Source: Mycobacterium adipatum (GTDB lineage: Bacteria; Actinomycetota; Actinomycetes; Mycobacteriales; Mycobacteriaceae). Taken from it: a stretch of 64,000 nucleotides of DNA. Positions 34,627 to 43,787 of the stretch are shown here, piece after piece (position 1 is the first letter of the stretch; each line of letters begins with the position of its first letter). The DNA lies in contig NZ_CP015596.1 in NCBI RefSeq assembly GCF_001644575.1, forward strand, positions 4,774,001 to 4,838,000, written 5' to 3'. The notes under the pieces are model-generated. The model searched no databases, was not told the DNA's origin, and was given only the letters and a program-made list of their open reading frames with translations. Made by a program: the position numbers and the translations under genes.

Positions 34627-35241
34627 GTGAGCGTCCACCAGCACCGGTTGATCTTGCTGCGCCACGGCGAAACCGAGTGGTCACGCAGCGGCAGGCACAC
34701 CGGACGCACCGATATCGAACTTCTCGAAGTCGGGCGCGAGCAGGCCACGTTGGCCGCCGACGCCCTCGGCGATCTCGCGTTGCGCGACCCGCTGGTCGTC
34801 AGCAGCCCCCGCACACGCGCACTGGTCACCGCCGAACTGGCGGGGTTGTCCGTCGACGAGGTATCGCCACTGCTCGCGGAATGGGACTACGGCGCCTACG
34901 AGGGCCTGACCACCCCGCAGATCCGCGAGACGGTTCCGGGCTGGACGGTGTGGACGCACGAGAGCCCCGGCGGTGAGTCCGCCGCACAGGTGTCCGCCCG
35001 CGCCGACGCCGCCATTGCGCTGGCCCTCGAACACATGCAATCCCGGGACGTGGTGTTCGTCGGCCACGGGCATTTCTCCCGCTCGATCCTGAGCCGGTGG
35101 GTTGAACTGCCCGTCTCCGAGGGCGTGCGGTTCTCGATGGCGGCCGCCTCGATCGCGGTCTGCGGCTACGAGAAGGGCATCCGTCAGATCAGCGCGCTCG
35201 GACTGACCGGGCACACCAATCCATGCCTGCCACCGGCGTGA
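34627..35241 (+). CDS. gpm2: Histidine phosphatase (phosphoglycerate mutase-like, Rv3214 type)
   Basis: 204-residue member of the histidine phosphatase superfamily. The phosphate-accepting His lies in LILLRHGETEWS, the second His in VVFVGHGHFSR, and SSPRTRA carries a binding Arg. Although named gpm2, the M. tuberculosis protein Rv3214 has been characterised as an acid phosphatase of broad specificity rather than a true mutase. The GTG start gives 204 residues against 203 in M. tuberculosis. It overlaps entC by 19 bases. Confidence 0.9.
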   Translation: MSVHQHRLILLRHGETEWSRSGRHTGRTDIELLEVGREQATLAADALGDLALRDPLVVSSPRTRALVTAELAGLSVDEVSPLLAEWDYGAYEGLTTPQIRETVPGWTVWTHESPGGESAAQVSARADAAIALALEHMQSRDVVFVGHGHFSRSILSRWVELPVSEGVRFSMAAASIAVCGYEKGIRQISALGLTGHTNPCLPPA

Positions 35242-36326
35242 CACCGTCCTTCGTCCTGTCCGGGCCGTCGGGCACCCTGCTCGCCGACCACATCGACACC
35301 GGGTTCTCCGAGATCGCCGCGGCCCAGCGTGCGCTGCGCACCGGATCGGCACCGATGGTGTTGGGCGCGTTGCCTTTCGACCTTACCGGCCCGGCGGCCC
35401 TGCAGGTTCCGGGCGGCGTGCGCAGAGTCGACGCGTTGCCGGACTGGCCCGAGATCGCCGCGCCGGTGGTACACACCCGCGACACCCTGCCGGCCGGACC
35501 GGTGCACCGCGAACGGGTGGCCGAGGCGGTGCGCCGGCTGCGCGCACCGGAGTCGGCGCTGCAGAAGGTGGTGCTGGCGCGCGCGTTGCGGCTGACGGCC
35601 GACGCGCCGTGGGATGCCCGCTCGGTGCTGCGCCGGCTGGCCCGCGCCGACCCCGCGGCGACGGTTTACCTTGCCGACCTCTCACCGGCCGGGTCGCGGT
35701 ACCGGGGCAGCCTGCTGGTGGGTGCCAGCCCCGAACTGCTCGTCGCGCGCCACGGTGCGGAGGTGGTCTGCCAGCCGTTCGCCGGTTCGGCACCACGCTC
35801 GACCGATCCGCGCGTCGATGCCGACAACGCGGCGGCGCTGGCGCGATCCGGCAAGAACCGCCACGAGCACGCACTCGTCGTCGAGATGATGCGCAGCGCC
35901 CTGGACCCGCTGTGCACCGACCTGCAGATCGCGGCGGAGCCCGAACTGCACGGCACCGACGCGCTGTGGCATCTGAGCACCCCGATCCGCGGTCGGTTGC
36001 GCTCGCCGGACACCACGGCGCTGGACCTAGCGCTCGCCCTGCACCCGACCCCGGCGGTGGGCGGGGTGCCCACCGATCTGGCCGCCGAGCTGATCACCGA
36101 GTTGGAAGGCGACCGCGGCTTCTATGCCGGTGCCGTCGGCTGGTGCGATGCGCGCGGCGACGGCCGCTGGGTGGTCTCCATCCGGTGCGCGGTGCTCTCC
36201 GCGGACCGGCTCGGCGCGCTTGCGCACGCCGGCGGTGGGATCGTGGCCGAATCCGATCCCGATGACGAGGTCGACGAGACCACCACCAAATTCCGGACGA
36301 TCCTGACAGGGCTGGGGGCAGCATGA
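35223..36326 (+). CDS. entC: Isochorismate synthase
   Basis: 367-residue chorismate-binding enzyme that converts chorismate to isochorismate. The catalytic region shows RHEHALVVEMM and ALHPTPAVGGVPTDLA, and the Mg-binding glutamates lie in ELEGDRGFYAGAVG and GGGIVAESDPDDE. In M. tuberculosis the equivalent gene is Rv3215, whose isochorismate most likely feeds menaquinone synthesis, since salicylate for mycobactin is made by MbtI. It overlaps both the upstream phosphatase gene and the downstream acetyltransferase gene (ATGA). Confidence 0.9.
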   Translation: MPATGVTPSFVLSGPSGTLLADHIDTGFSEIAAAQRALRTGSAPMVLGALPFDLTGPAALQVPGGVRRVDALPDWPEIAAPVVHTRDTLPAGPVHRERVAEAVRRLRAPESALQKVVLARALRLTADAPWDARSVLRRLARADPAATVYLADLSPAGSRYRGSLLVGASPELLVARHGAEVVCQPFAGSAPRSTDPRVDADNAAALARSGKNRHEHALVVEMMRSALDPLCTDLQIAAEPELHGTDALWHLSTPIRGRLRSPDTTALDLALALHPTPAVGGVPTDLAAELITELEGDRGFYAGAVGWCDARGDGRWVVSIRCAVLSADRLGALAHAGGGIVAESDPDDEVDETTTKFRTILTGLGAA

Positions 36327-36808
36327 GCGAATTGATCCGGCGCGCACAACCCGGCGACGAGGCCGAGATCGTCGCGATGATTCGCGAGCTCGCCGAGTTC
36401 GAACACGCCGCCCAGGAGTGCGTGGTCACCGAAACCGCGCTGCGCACAGCGCTGTTCGGTGATCAGCCGACCGCGCACGCCCACATCGTCGAGATCGACG
36501 GCCGCGCCGCGGCGACCGCGGTATGGTTCCTGAACTTCTCCACCTGGGACGGGGTCTGCGGGATCTACCTGGAGGACCTCTATGTCCGGCCCGACTTCCG
36601 CCGGCGCGGGCTGGCTCGGAAGTTGTTGTCCACCTTGGCCGCCGAGTGCGAAACCAACGGCTACACCCGGCTGAGCTGGGCGGTGCTCAACTGGAACGTC
36701 AACGCCATCGCGCTCTATGACGCCGTCGGCGGCAAGCCACAGTCCGAGTGGACCACCTACCGGGTGTCCGGGCCCGAACTCGCGGCGCTGGCGGCGCGGC
36801 GTTCCTAG
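36323..36808 (+). CDS. GNAT-family N-acetyltransferase
   Basis: 161-residue GNAT protein. The acetyl-CoA pyrophosphate loop is VRPDFRRRGLARKLL, followed by the typical NWNVNAIALYDAVGG that places a Tyr near the acceptor. The N-terminal EIVAMIRELAEFEHA and the overall pattern resemble diamine/small-molecule acetyltransferases, but the substrate is unknown. It is coupled to entC by a four-base overlap and corresponds to Rv3216. It overlaps the end of the next minus-strand gene by four bases. Confidence 0.87.
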   Translation: MSELIRRAQPGDEAEIVAMIRELAEFEHAAQECVVTETALRTALFGDQPTAHAHIVEIDGRAAATAVWFLNFSTWDGVCGIYLEDLYVRPDFRRRGLARKLLSTLAAECETNGYTRLSWAVLNWNVNAIALYDAVGGKPQSEWTTYRVSGPELAALAARRS

Positions 36809-37182
36809 TCCCGGCTCGCCATCCACTGCACCGCCGACGGGCTGAACAACATGCCCAGCGCGGTCAGCGCCAGCAGACCGACCAGGATGCCGTAGACCGC
36901 GTGGTGGCTGGTGATGACGTACCAGGCGATCGGCAGCAGCAACAGGTTGGTGGGCACGGCGATCCCACGGCCCCAGCGCCGGCCGGTGATCAGCGCCCAG
37001 CCCCCGGCCAGCACACCTCCGCCGATCAGGATGAACCACACCGCGGTGCCGTAGCCGTTGACGATGTGCTGATCGGCCCCGGCGAACGCGCGCACCAGCA
37101 GCACCACGGCCATGATCAGCGCCGCCGCCCCCTCGGCCGCGACCAGGAATCCGACATAGCGGACGATCGGCGGCTGGATCAC
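36805..37182 (-). CDS. Four-helix membrane protein (Rv3217c type)
   Basis: 125-residue integral membrane protein with four hydrophobic segments ([55 protein letters not shown] and [16 protein letters not shown]). No catalytic motif is visible and the function is unknown. It starts with GTG overlapping the stop of the upstream dehydroquinase gene (GTGA), which indicates translational coupling with it. Confidence 0.75.
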   Translation of the reverse strand: MIQPPIVRYVGFLVAAEGAAALIMAVVLLVRAFAGADQHIVNGYGTAVWFILIGGGVLAGGWALITGRRWGRGIAVPTNLLLLPIAWYVITSHHAVYGILVGLLALTALGMLFSPSAVQWMASRD

Positions 37183-37622
37183 GACGACAGCCGGCCGGCC
37201 AGGTGGCGCACCGCGAACTGGTACCCCGACGGACCCGCACCGGCGATCACCACGTCGGCGACCGCGGAGACATAGGAGTGATGCCGGAACGTCTCGCGCC
37301 GGTGGATGTTGCTCAGGTGCACCTCCACGACCGGCAGCTCGACACCGGTGAGGGCATCGGCGATGGCCACCGAGGTGTGGCTGTAGGCGCCGGGATTGAT
37401 GATGATGCCCGCACAGTCCGCGCGGGCGGCGTGGATGGCGTCGATGAGGACACCCTCGTGGTTGCTCTGCACGGCCCGCACGTCGAAGCCCTGTTCAGCG
37501 GCCGACTCGGCCACCTGCTGTTCGATCTCGGCGAGCGTGGTGGAGCCGTAGATCTCCGGCTCCCGGGTCCCGAGCAGGTTGAGGTTCGGGCCGTTCACGA
37601 GCAGCAGTCGGCGTTCGGTCAC
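37179..37622 (-). CDS. aroQ: Type II 3-dehydroquinate dehydratase
   Basis: 147-residue enzyme of exactly the family length. It catalyses 3-dehydroquinate to 3-dehydroshikimate. Signature parts are [17 protein letters not shown] (with the catalytic Tyr), [22 protein letters not shown] and FRHHSYVS. M. tuberculosis has its dehydroquinase (aroD) in the aro cluster at Rv2537c and none at this place, so this is either an extra copy, for example for quinate use, or a relocated one. The GTG start at 37622 yields [11 protein letters not shown]. It is coupled by overlap to the small membrane protein gene and divergent from the acyl-CoA dehydrogenases. Confidence 0.92.
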   Translation of the reverse strand: MTERRLLLVNGPNLNLLGTREPEIYGSTTLAEIEQQVAESAAEQGFDVRAVQSNHEGVLIDAIHAARADCAGIIINPGAYSHTSVAIADALTGVELPVVEVHLSNIHRRETFRHHSYVSAVADVVIAGAGPSGYQFAVRHLAGRLSS

Positions 37623-37729
37623 GTCCGTACGGTACCGATGCACCCGGTCCGAGCGCCAAGACCGCCATGGCGCGGCGTTTCCCAATCGGAAACGTGCCGG
37701 TGTCGGGATCCGTGCTGTACAGCCGGCCG

Positions 37730-38842
37730 GTGAGCACGTTGCATGAACGGGTGACCATCGACACGGCCGAGCGGGCCGAATTCAGATCCGCCGTGCGCGA
37801 CCTGCTGCACGAGGCGTGCACCGAGGCCGACGTCCGGCGGGTGATGAGTTCCGCGGACGGGTTCGATCGCGCGCTGTGGGCCAAGCTGGCTGCCCAGGGC
37901 GTCGTCGGCCTGCTGGTGGAGCCCGAATACGGCGGTGTCGGACTGGGCGCAGCCGAACTCGAGGCCGTCGCCGAGGAGACCGGCGCCGCCCTGCTGCCCG
38001 CGCCGTTCCTGTCCAGCGCGGTGCTCACCGTGGCCCTCATCCAGGCCGCCGGCACCGAGTCCGACAAGGCGCGGCTGCTGCCCGCGCTGGCCGACGGCAG
38101 CGCAATCGGCGCGGTCGCACTCACCGGCGCGCGCGGAACCTGGACCGCCGACGGTGTCGAGGTCCGGGCCGGCGCCGACGGAACCCTCACCGGGACAGCC
38201 CAATACGTGCCTCACGGTCAGGTGGCCGATGTCATCCTCGTCGTCGCCCGGACCGATGACGGGCTCGGCGTCTTCGAGGTGGCACCCGATGCCGCGGGTT
38301 TCCAACGCACCACTGCCACGGTCTTCGACCCGACCACCCCGTTGTCGCGCTACACATTCGAGGCCACCCCGGGCCGGCGCATCGGGACCGCCGGCTGGGA
38401 CGCGGTCCAGCAGGCACTCGATCTCGCGGTGATCGGCCTGGCCGGCGAGCAGGCCGGCGGCGCACGGCGGATCTTCGACATCACCGTCGAGTACCTCAAG
38501 ACCCGCATCCAGTTCGGCCGCCCGATCGGCAGCTTCCAGGCGCTCAAACACATGGCGGCCGACCTGCTGCTGCGGGTGGAGTCGGCCACCTCCGCGGCCC
38601 AGCACGCCGCGGCGCAGTTCGGCGACGCCGAGAACCGCGGCGGGGCGGTGGCACTGGCGGGGTTCGCCTGTGCCGAGGCGTATGTCGACACCGCCATGCA
38701 GGCCATCCAGATGCACGGCGGTATCGGATTCACCTGGGAACATCCCGCGCACCTGTTCGTGCGCCGGGCCCGCACCGGTCTACAACTGTTCGGCGACTCC
38801 GCGGCCCACCGCGAGCGCTACCTGCTGTCGAAGGGCGCCTGA
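37730..38842 (+). CDS. Acyl-CoA dehydrogenase, first of an adjacent pair
   Basis: 370-residue flavoprotein of the acyl-CoA dehydrogenase family. Conserved parts include [16 protein letters not shown] in the N-terminal domain, [20 protein letters not shown] in the C-terminal helical domain and [16 protein letters not shown] near the end. The Arg and Gln residues that bind FAD across the dimer are in [13 protein letters not shown] prefer the GTG at 37730; the frame is open 21 codons further up. It is followed after one base by a second dehydrogenase, a layout typical of actinobacterial heterotetrameric enzymes acting on steroid or branched side chains. Substrate unknown. Confidence 0.87.
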   Translation: MSTLHERVTIDTAERAEFRSAVRDLLHEACTEADVRRVMSSADGFDRALWAKLAAQGVVGLLVEPEYGGVGLGAAELEAVAEETGAALLPAPFLSSAVLTVALIQAAGTESDKARLLPALADGSAIGAVALTGARGTWTADGVEVRAGADGTLTGTAQYVPHGQVADVILVVARTDDGLGVFEVAPDAAGFQRTTATVFDPTTPLSRYTFEATPGRRIGTAGWDAVQQALDLAVIGLAGEQAGGARRIFDITVEYLKTRIQFGRPIGSFQALKHMAADLLLRVESATSAAQHAAAQFGDAENRGGAVALAGFACAEAYVDTAMQAIQMHGGIGFTWEHPAHLFVRRARTGLQLFGDSAAHRERYLLSKGA

Positions 38843-38843
38843 G

Positions 38844-40061
38844 ATGACCGAGAACACCCTGCCCTCGGCAGACGAACTGCGCGCGGAGGTCCGCGAATGG
38901 CTGGCCGCGCACTGGCACGGACTGCCGAAATCCGATGACCCGTGGGCGAGTTCCCCCGAACGCATCGCCTGGCTGGAGCAGGTGCTCGACGCCGGATACG
39001 CGACACCGACCTACCCGACCGAATGGTACGGCCGGGCATACCCCAACCACCTCGCCAACGTGATCGACCAGGAGTTCCGCGCCGTGCGCGCGCCCGGCGC
39101 CCGCCAGGACAAATACAGCATCCCGGCCAACACCGTGCTGACCTTCGGCACCGAGCACCTCAAGACGGCGCTCCTGCGCGATTTCCTGACCGAGCGCGCC
39201 CGGACCTGCCTGCTCTACAGCGAACCGGGCGCCGGGTCGGATCTGGCCGGTATCCGCACCACGGCGGTTCGGGAGGCGGGAGCTCAGGGCGGCGGCGATG
39301 ACCGATGGATCGTCAACGGCCAGAAGGTCTGGACCTCGGGGGCGCAGACCTCCGACTACGCGCTGCTGATCGCCCGCACCGACTGGGATGTCCCCAAGCA
39401 CCAGGGCATCACCTTCTTCATCATCGACATGAACCAACCCGGTATCGAGGTGCGACCGCTGGTCCAGATCACCGGGGAGTCGCACTTCAACGAGGTGTTC
39501 ATCACCGATGCGACGGTGCCCGACGCATACGTCGTCGGCGGGACCGGCAACGGGTGGCGGGTGTTGCAGACCGCGCTGGCCTACGAGCGGTCCCTGATGG
39601 GAGCGGCCGGCCGCTCCGGGCGCAACCGGTCGGCCGCCAACAGCCTTGTCGAACTCGCACGCGAGCACGGGCGACTCGACGACGCCGCGGTCCGCGCCTC
39701 GCTGGCCGAGGTGCTGGCGCTGCGAGAACTCAACAGCCTGAACAACGCTCGGACGAAGGCCGAGGCCAAGCAGGGCTCCTCCAGCCCCGTCATGTCGCTG
39801 GGCAAGCTGGCGATGTCGGGCATCCTGCACGCCGAGGCTCGGCTGAAAACCGACATCATCGGCGCGCAGGCGCTATTGGCCGGCGCCGACAATCCCGAAG
39901 CCGATGACGTCAACTTCCTGACCCTCAACGCGTTTTTCACCTCGATCGGCGGCGGCACCGACCAGATCCAGCGCAACATCATCGGGGAACGCGTCCTGGG
40001 GCTACCCAAGGAACCCGAGGTCGACCGCGATATCCCGTTCCGCCAAGCCCGGAGGAACTGA
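38844..40061 (+). CDS. Acyl-CoA dehydrogenase, second of an adjacent pair
   Basis: 405-residue acyl-CoA dehydrogenase. The FAD/substrate segment LLYSEPGAGSDLAGIRTTA and the following GGDDRWIVNGQKVWTSGAQTS are textbook for the family, and the C-terminus has GGGTDQIQRNIIGERVLGLP. Together with the preceding gene it probably forms an alpha2-beta2 enzyme introducing a double bond next to the CoA thioester. The start ATG at 38844 follows the previous stop by one base. The fused CoA-transferase gene starts five bases after its stop, suggesting that a carboxylic acid is first activated by CoA transfer and then dehydrogenated. Confidence 0.9.
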   Translation: MTENTLPSADELRAEVREWLAAHWHGLPKSDDPWASSPERIAWLEQVLDAGYATPTYPTEWYGRAYPNHLANVIDQEFRAVRAPGARQDKYSIPANTVLTFGTEHLKTALLRDFLTERARTCLLYSEPGAGSDLAGIRTTAVREAGAQGGGDDRWIVNGQKVWTSGAQTSDYALLIARTDWDVPKHQGITFFIIDMNQPGIEVRPLVQITGESHFNEVFITDATVPDAYVVGGTGNGWRVLQTALAYERSLMGAAGRSGRNRSAANSLVELAREHGRLDDAAVRASLAEVLALRELNSLNNARTKAEAKQGSSSPVMSLGKLAMSGILHAEARLKTDIIGAQALLAGADNPEADDVNFLTLNAFFTSIGGGTDQIQRNIIGERVLGLPKEPEVDRDIPFRQARRN

Positions 40062-40066
40062 GCCCG

Positions 40067-42388
40067 ATGCAGCACCAGAACGACTACGACCCGCCCCTGT
40101 CGGGCGTCCGGGTCCTCGACCTGACCACCGGCCCGATGACGGCCGTCGGGCGGCTGCTGGCCGATCTCGGTGCCCACATCAGCCCCGTTGCGCTGCAGGG
40201 TGTCAACGCCTCCGATGATCCCGTCCCGCTCGACACCGCCATCAACCGGCACGGTATGTCCACGGTGACGGCGCACGATCCCGGACACTGGGCGGGCATG
40301 CTGGCGGGTGCGGACATCCTCATCGAGGAGACCGCGCCCGACTCCGCGGCCGAAGCCGCACTCGACGTCCGCGGTATCCGGACGGCCAACCCGGCACTGG
40401 TGATCCTGTCCGTCAGCGATTTCGGCCGCGACACCCGATTCCGGAACTGGCAGGCCACCACACCGGTGCTGCACGCCCTGACCAGTCAACTGTCCCGGTC
40501 CGGCATCCCCGGTCGCGAACCTCTGGTGCCACCCGGGCGAAACCTGCCCTACCAGGTCGCCGCCGCGCAGGCCGCGGTGTTCGCTGTCAGTGTGCTGCTG
40601 GACCGATTGCGTACCGGCGAAGGCGATCTCATCGACTTCTCGGTGCTCGAGGGCGCCATGCAGACTCTCGATCCGCCGTACGGCACGGCCGGCACCGCCT
40701 CGGCGGGCGTGGCGCTCAGCGCGCAGAAACGCAACTGGGCTGCCGAGCAGTTGCGGTACCCGATCATCGCCTGCCGAGACGGCCACGTGCGGATCTGCCT
40801 GCTGTCCAAACGACAGTGGCAGGGCATGTTCGAATGGCTGGGCCGCCCAGCCGAATTCGCCGACCCGAAATACGACAGTCTCCGTGAGCGGCTCACCTCC
40901 GTCGAGTTGCTCGGCGCGATAGGGCGATTCTGCGCCGACAAGACCCGCGCCGAACTTGAGGAGCAGGGGCAACGCCACCGGGTACCGACCGCGGCGGTGC
41001 TGTCGCTCGCCGAAGCGCTGCGCAGCGAACACGTCACCGAACGCGGGCTGTTCCGCAATGTCGAACTCCGAGATGTCGAACTCCGAGATGTCGAACTTCG
41101 AGATGCCGAACTCGGCACCGGGGCGACGGTCCCGGTCCCGGTCGGCGTCGTGGAGATCGACGGCCACCGCGCCAGCACACTCACCTGCCCCGCCACTCCG
41201 GCCGCACGCCCGGTACGCGCCAGCATTCTCGGCGCGCGCACGCGCCGCGACGAAGGGCTCCCGCTGGAGGGCCTGCGCGTGCTCGACCTCGGGGTCATCG
41301 TGGTGGGCAGCGACACCGGCCGGCTGTTCGGTGACCTCGGCGCCGATGTCGTCAAGATCGAGAACTCGGCGTTCCCGGACGGCTTGCGCGGCAACCTGGC
41401 GTCGATATCGCACACCTACGCCGCCGGCCACCGCAACAAACGATCCATCGGCATCGACCTGCGGATCGCCGAGGGCCAGGCGCTGGCGCACCGCCTCGTC
41501 GAATCCGCCGATGTGGTCCTCACCAACTTCAAACCCGGTGTCGCCGCCGCCCTCGGCATGGACCACGCCACCCTTCGCCGCATCAACCCCGGCATCGTCG
41601 TCGTCGACAGTTCGGCCTTCGGCCCGACCGGGCCGTGGGCGGACCGGCTCGGCTACGGACCCTTGGTGCGGGCCGCCGCAGGGTTCACCGACCGGTGGGC
41701 CTACCCGGTCAGCCGTGATGCCTTCTGCGACGCCGTGACCGTCTACCCCGATCACGTCGCCGCCCGGATCGGGGCGCTCGCCGCCCTGGCCCTGCTGCTG
41801 CGCCGGGAGCGCACCGGCACCGGCGGCGCGGCCAGCGTCGCCCAGTCCGAGGTGATGATCAGCCACCTGGCCGCCGAGATCGCCGCCGATGTGCTCGACC
41901 TGCCCGAGCACCGCCACGAACACCCCTGGGGCCTGTTCCCGGCCAAGGGCGACGACGCGTGGGTCGCGGTGACCGTCCGCGACGACGCCGACGACCGCGC
42001 GCTGCGCACCGTCATCGGGGACCGGCCGCTGGCACAGTGGACCGCCGATCACAGCGCAGGTGGGGCCATGGACCTGCTGCAGTCGGCGGGGGTCCCCGCG
42101 GGTGCGGTACTGCACGCCGCCGACGTCCCGCACTGGGCCTACTACATCGAACGCCGCGCCTTCCGGGAAGAACTGCACCCGCACGGCCGGGAGCCCTACA
42201 TCTTGGAGAACGTCCAGATCCGCTCCGAGCGCATCGCCGATCCCCCACTCGGGCAGGCGCCGCTGCTCGGGGAGCAGACCCGCGAGCTGGCCGCCGAGCT
42301 GCTGGGATTGGGCGCGGCCGAGATCGACGAGCTGGTCGCCGCCGGGGTGCTGGAGACCGTGGCGCAGGTGGCCGCGCAACCACGCTGA
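40067..42388 (+). CDS. Tandem-fused family III CoA-transferase (CaiB/BaiF), double length
   Basis: 773-residue protein made of two CaiB/BaiF modules. The first begins GVRVLDLTTGPMTAVGRLLADLGA (residues about 12-35) and the second begins near residue 400 with GLRVLDLGVIVVGSDTGRLFGDLGADVVKIE. Between them lie a repetitive VELRD stretch and an Ala/Pro linker. Family III enzymes transfer CoA between acids using a catalytic Asp. In the second module D(I/L)R of GIDLRIAEGQ marks the usual place; in the first the region is eroded, so one module may be mainly structural. Its context with two acyl-CoA dehydrogenases indicates acid activation in an unknown catabolic route. Confidence 0.85.
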   Translation: MQHQNDYDPPLSGVRVLDLTTGPMTAVGRLLADLGAHISPVALQGVNASDDPVPLDTAINRHGMSTVTAHDPGHWAGMLAGADILIEETAPDSAAEAALDVRGIRTANPALVILSVSDFGRDTRFRNWQATTPVLHALTSQLSRSGIPGREPLVPPGRNLPYQVAAAQAAVFAVSVLLDRLRTGEGDLIDFSVLEGAMQTLDPPYGTAGTASAGVALSAQKRNWAAEQLRYPIIACRDGHVRICLLSKRQWQGMFEWLGRPAEFADPKYDSLRERLTSVELLGAIGRFCADKTRAELEEQGQRHRVPTAAVLSLAEALRSEHVTERGLFRNVELRDVELRDVELRDAELGTGATVPVPVGVVEIDGHRASTLTCPATPAARPVRASILGARTRRDEGLPLEGLRVLDLGVIVVGSDTGRLFGDLGADVVKIENSAFPDGLRGNLASISHTYAAGHRNKRSIGIDLRIAEGQALAHRLVESADVVLTNFKPGVAAALGMDHATLRRINPGIVVVDSSAFGPTGPWADRLGYGPLVRAAAGFTDRWAYPVSRDAFCDAVTVYPDHVAARIGALAALALLLRRERTGTGGAASVAQSEVMISHLAAEIAADVLDLPEHRHEHPWGLFPAKGDDAWVAVTVRDDADDRALRTVIGDRPLAQWTADHSAGGAMDLLQSAGVPAGAVLHAADVPHWAYYIERRAFREELHPHGREPYILENVQIRSERIADPPLGQAPLLGEQTRELAAELLGLGAAEIDELVAAGVLETVAQVAAQPR
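41058..41117 (+). repeat. 15-bp tandem repeat in the fused CoA-transferase gene
   Basis: ATGTCGAACTCCGAG occurs at 41058-41072 and 41073-41087, with one change at 41088-41102 and a diverged unit at 41103-41117. It encodes VELRDVELRDVELRDAEL in frame, so copy-number change would lengthen or shorten the protein by five residues without a frameshift. Confidence 0.9.
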
Positions 42389-42460
42389 CCTGGCCGCCGG
42401 GCCACCGGCCTAAGATCCGGGAACCAGCATCGTCCCTCTACCCGGTTCGGATATACCCGC

Positions 42461-43390
42461 ATGCACGTGGACTTCACCAGGCTCCGTTACTTCGTGGCGG
42501 TCGCCGAAGAGCTGCACTTCAAACGGGCCGCCGACCGGCTGATGATCACCCCGCCGCCGCTGAGCAAGCAGATCAAACTGTTGGAGAACGAGCTCGGCGG
42601 CCGACTGTTCGACCGCGACTACCACAACGTCGGACTCACCCCGCTCGGCGAAACATTGTTGGGCCCGGCCCGCGACATCCTCGACCGGGTCGATGACCTC
42701 AAGGCGATGGCAGCACGGATGACCCACGGCGCCACAGTCATCCGCATCGGCGCCACCGCCTATGCGCCGTCGGACTTTCTGGCACAACTGGAGACGACGG
42801 TGGCGGCACTGACGGTGCCCACCGCATTCAGTGTTCCCGGCTCGGCGGCCGAGGTCACCGCCAAACTGGTGTCCGGTCACCTCGATCTCGGCCTGATCCA
42901 TCTGCCGTCCTCGGACCGGCGGTTACGCCACCGGGTGGTGGCCAGTTATCCCGGCGCGATCGCCGTCCGCTTCGACGATCCGCTGGCCGCCAGCGACAGC
43001 GTGTCCATCGAGGCGCTGCGCGAGCGCGACGTGGTGATCGATTTCGCACGGCCCAACCCGGTGGTGCTCGCCGGGCTGACCCGTGGGCTGCAGGCCCGCG
43101 GGGTGCAGCGGATCGTGCGAACCACCAACCAACTCGGCGGTGAACTGGAGATGGCAACCCAGGTCTTCAACCGCCACCTGGTGGCTCTGGTGACCTACGC
43201 GCCGGCGTCGGCGATCGGCAGGATCTTCTCGCCGCCGGAATTCAAACTGATACCGATCGACGAAAGCACCTGGCCTCCAGTGAAAATCGCGCTTTCCTGG
43301 GCACCGGACCGGCTGGGCGATCCGGCACACCTCGAGGCCCTGGTGGACGAAATCGCCGCTGCGATAGGGAAATCCGATGCCCGACGCTGA
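42461..43390 (+). CDS. LysR-family transcriptional regulator
   Basis: 309-residue regulator. The N-terminal helix-turn-helix is RLRYFVAVAEELHFKRAADRL followed by ITPPPLSKQIKLLENELG, and an effector-binding domain has SGHLDLGLIHLPSSDRR. It follows the fused CoA-transferase gene by 72 bases in the same direction and probably controls that operon, although LysR genes are more often divergent from their targets. The coinducer is unknown. Its last 14 bases overlap the following ychJ-like gene. Confidence 0.87.
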   Translation: MHVDFTRLRYFVAVAEELHFKRAADRLMITPPPLSKQIKLLENELGGRLFDRDYHNVGLTPLGETLLGPARDILDRVDDLKAMAARMTHGATVIRIGATAYAPSDFLAQLETTVAALTVPTAFSVPGSAAEVTAKLVSGHLDLGLIHLPSSDRRLRHRVVASYPGAIAVRFDDPLAASDSVSIEALRERDVVIDFARPNPVVLAGLTRGLQARGVQRIVRTTNQLGGELEMATQVFNRHLVALVTYAPASAIGRIFSPPEFKLIPIDESTWPPVKIALSWAPDRLGDPAHLEALVDEIAAAIGKSDARR

Positions 43391-43778
43391 CTCGGAGAAC
43401 TGCCCGTGCGGATCCGGACGAACCTACCGCGAGTGCTGCCGAACATTGCACGACGGGACGCTCGCGGTGACCGCCGAAGCTCTGATGCGGTCGCGGTTCA
43501 GCGCCTTCGCGCGCGGCCGCGCCGACTACCTGCTGCGCAGCTGGCATCCCGACACCGCGCCCGCACGGCTGGATCTCGACGACGAGATCATCTGGCGGCG
43601 CCTACAGATCGTGGACACCGAGGCCGGCGGCGTCGCCGACGACACCGGCATCGTGGAATTCCGCGCCCAGTACCAGCACCACGGGAAGCGCCACATCCTG
43701 CACGAACGCAGCCGTTTCTGCCGCATCCAGGACGGCTCCTGGCGATATGTGGACGGGGATTTCATCGACGGTCCGTAG
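43377..43778 (+). CDS. YchJ family protein with SEC-C zinc motif
   Basis: 133-residue protein of the UPF0225/YchJ family. The N-terminal CPCGSGRTYRECC is a SEC-C zinc-binding motif like that at the end of SecA. The rest is an NTF2-like domain (MRSRFSAFARGRADYLLRSW and FRAQYQHHGKRHILHERSRF). The function is not established. The ATG at 43377 lies inside the LysR gene end, indicating coupling. Confidence 0.87.
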   Translation: MPDADSENCPCGSGRTYRECCRTLHDGTLAVTAEALMRSRFSAFARGRADYLLRSWHPDTAPARLDLDDEIIWRRLQIVDTEAGGVADDTGIVEFRAQYQHHGKRHILHERSRFCRIQDGSWRYVDGDFIDGP

Positions 43779-43787
43779 ACTGGCCCG

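Noticed and set aside
39581..42379. 932-codon minus-strand open frame
   Set aside because: Antisense to the second acyl-CoA dehydrogenase and the fused CoA-transferase, both with clear domains; the antisense product has none.
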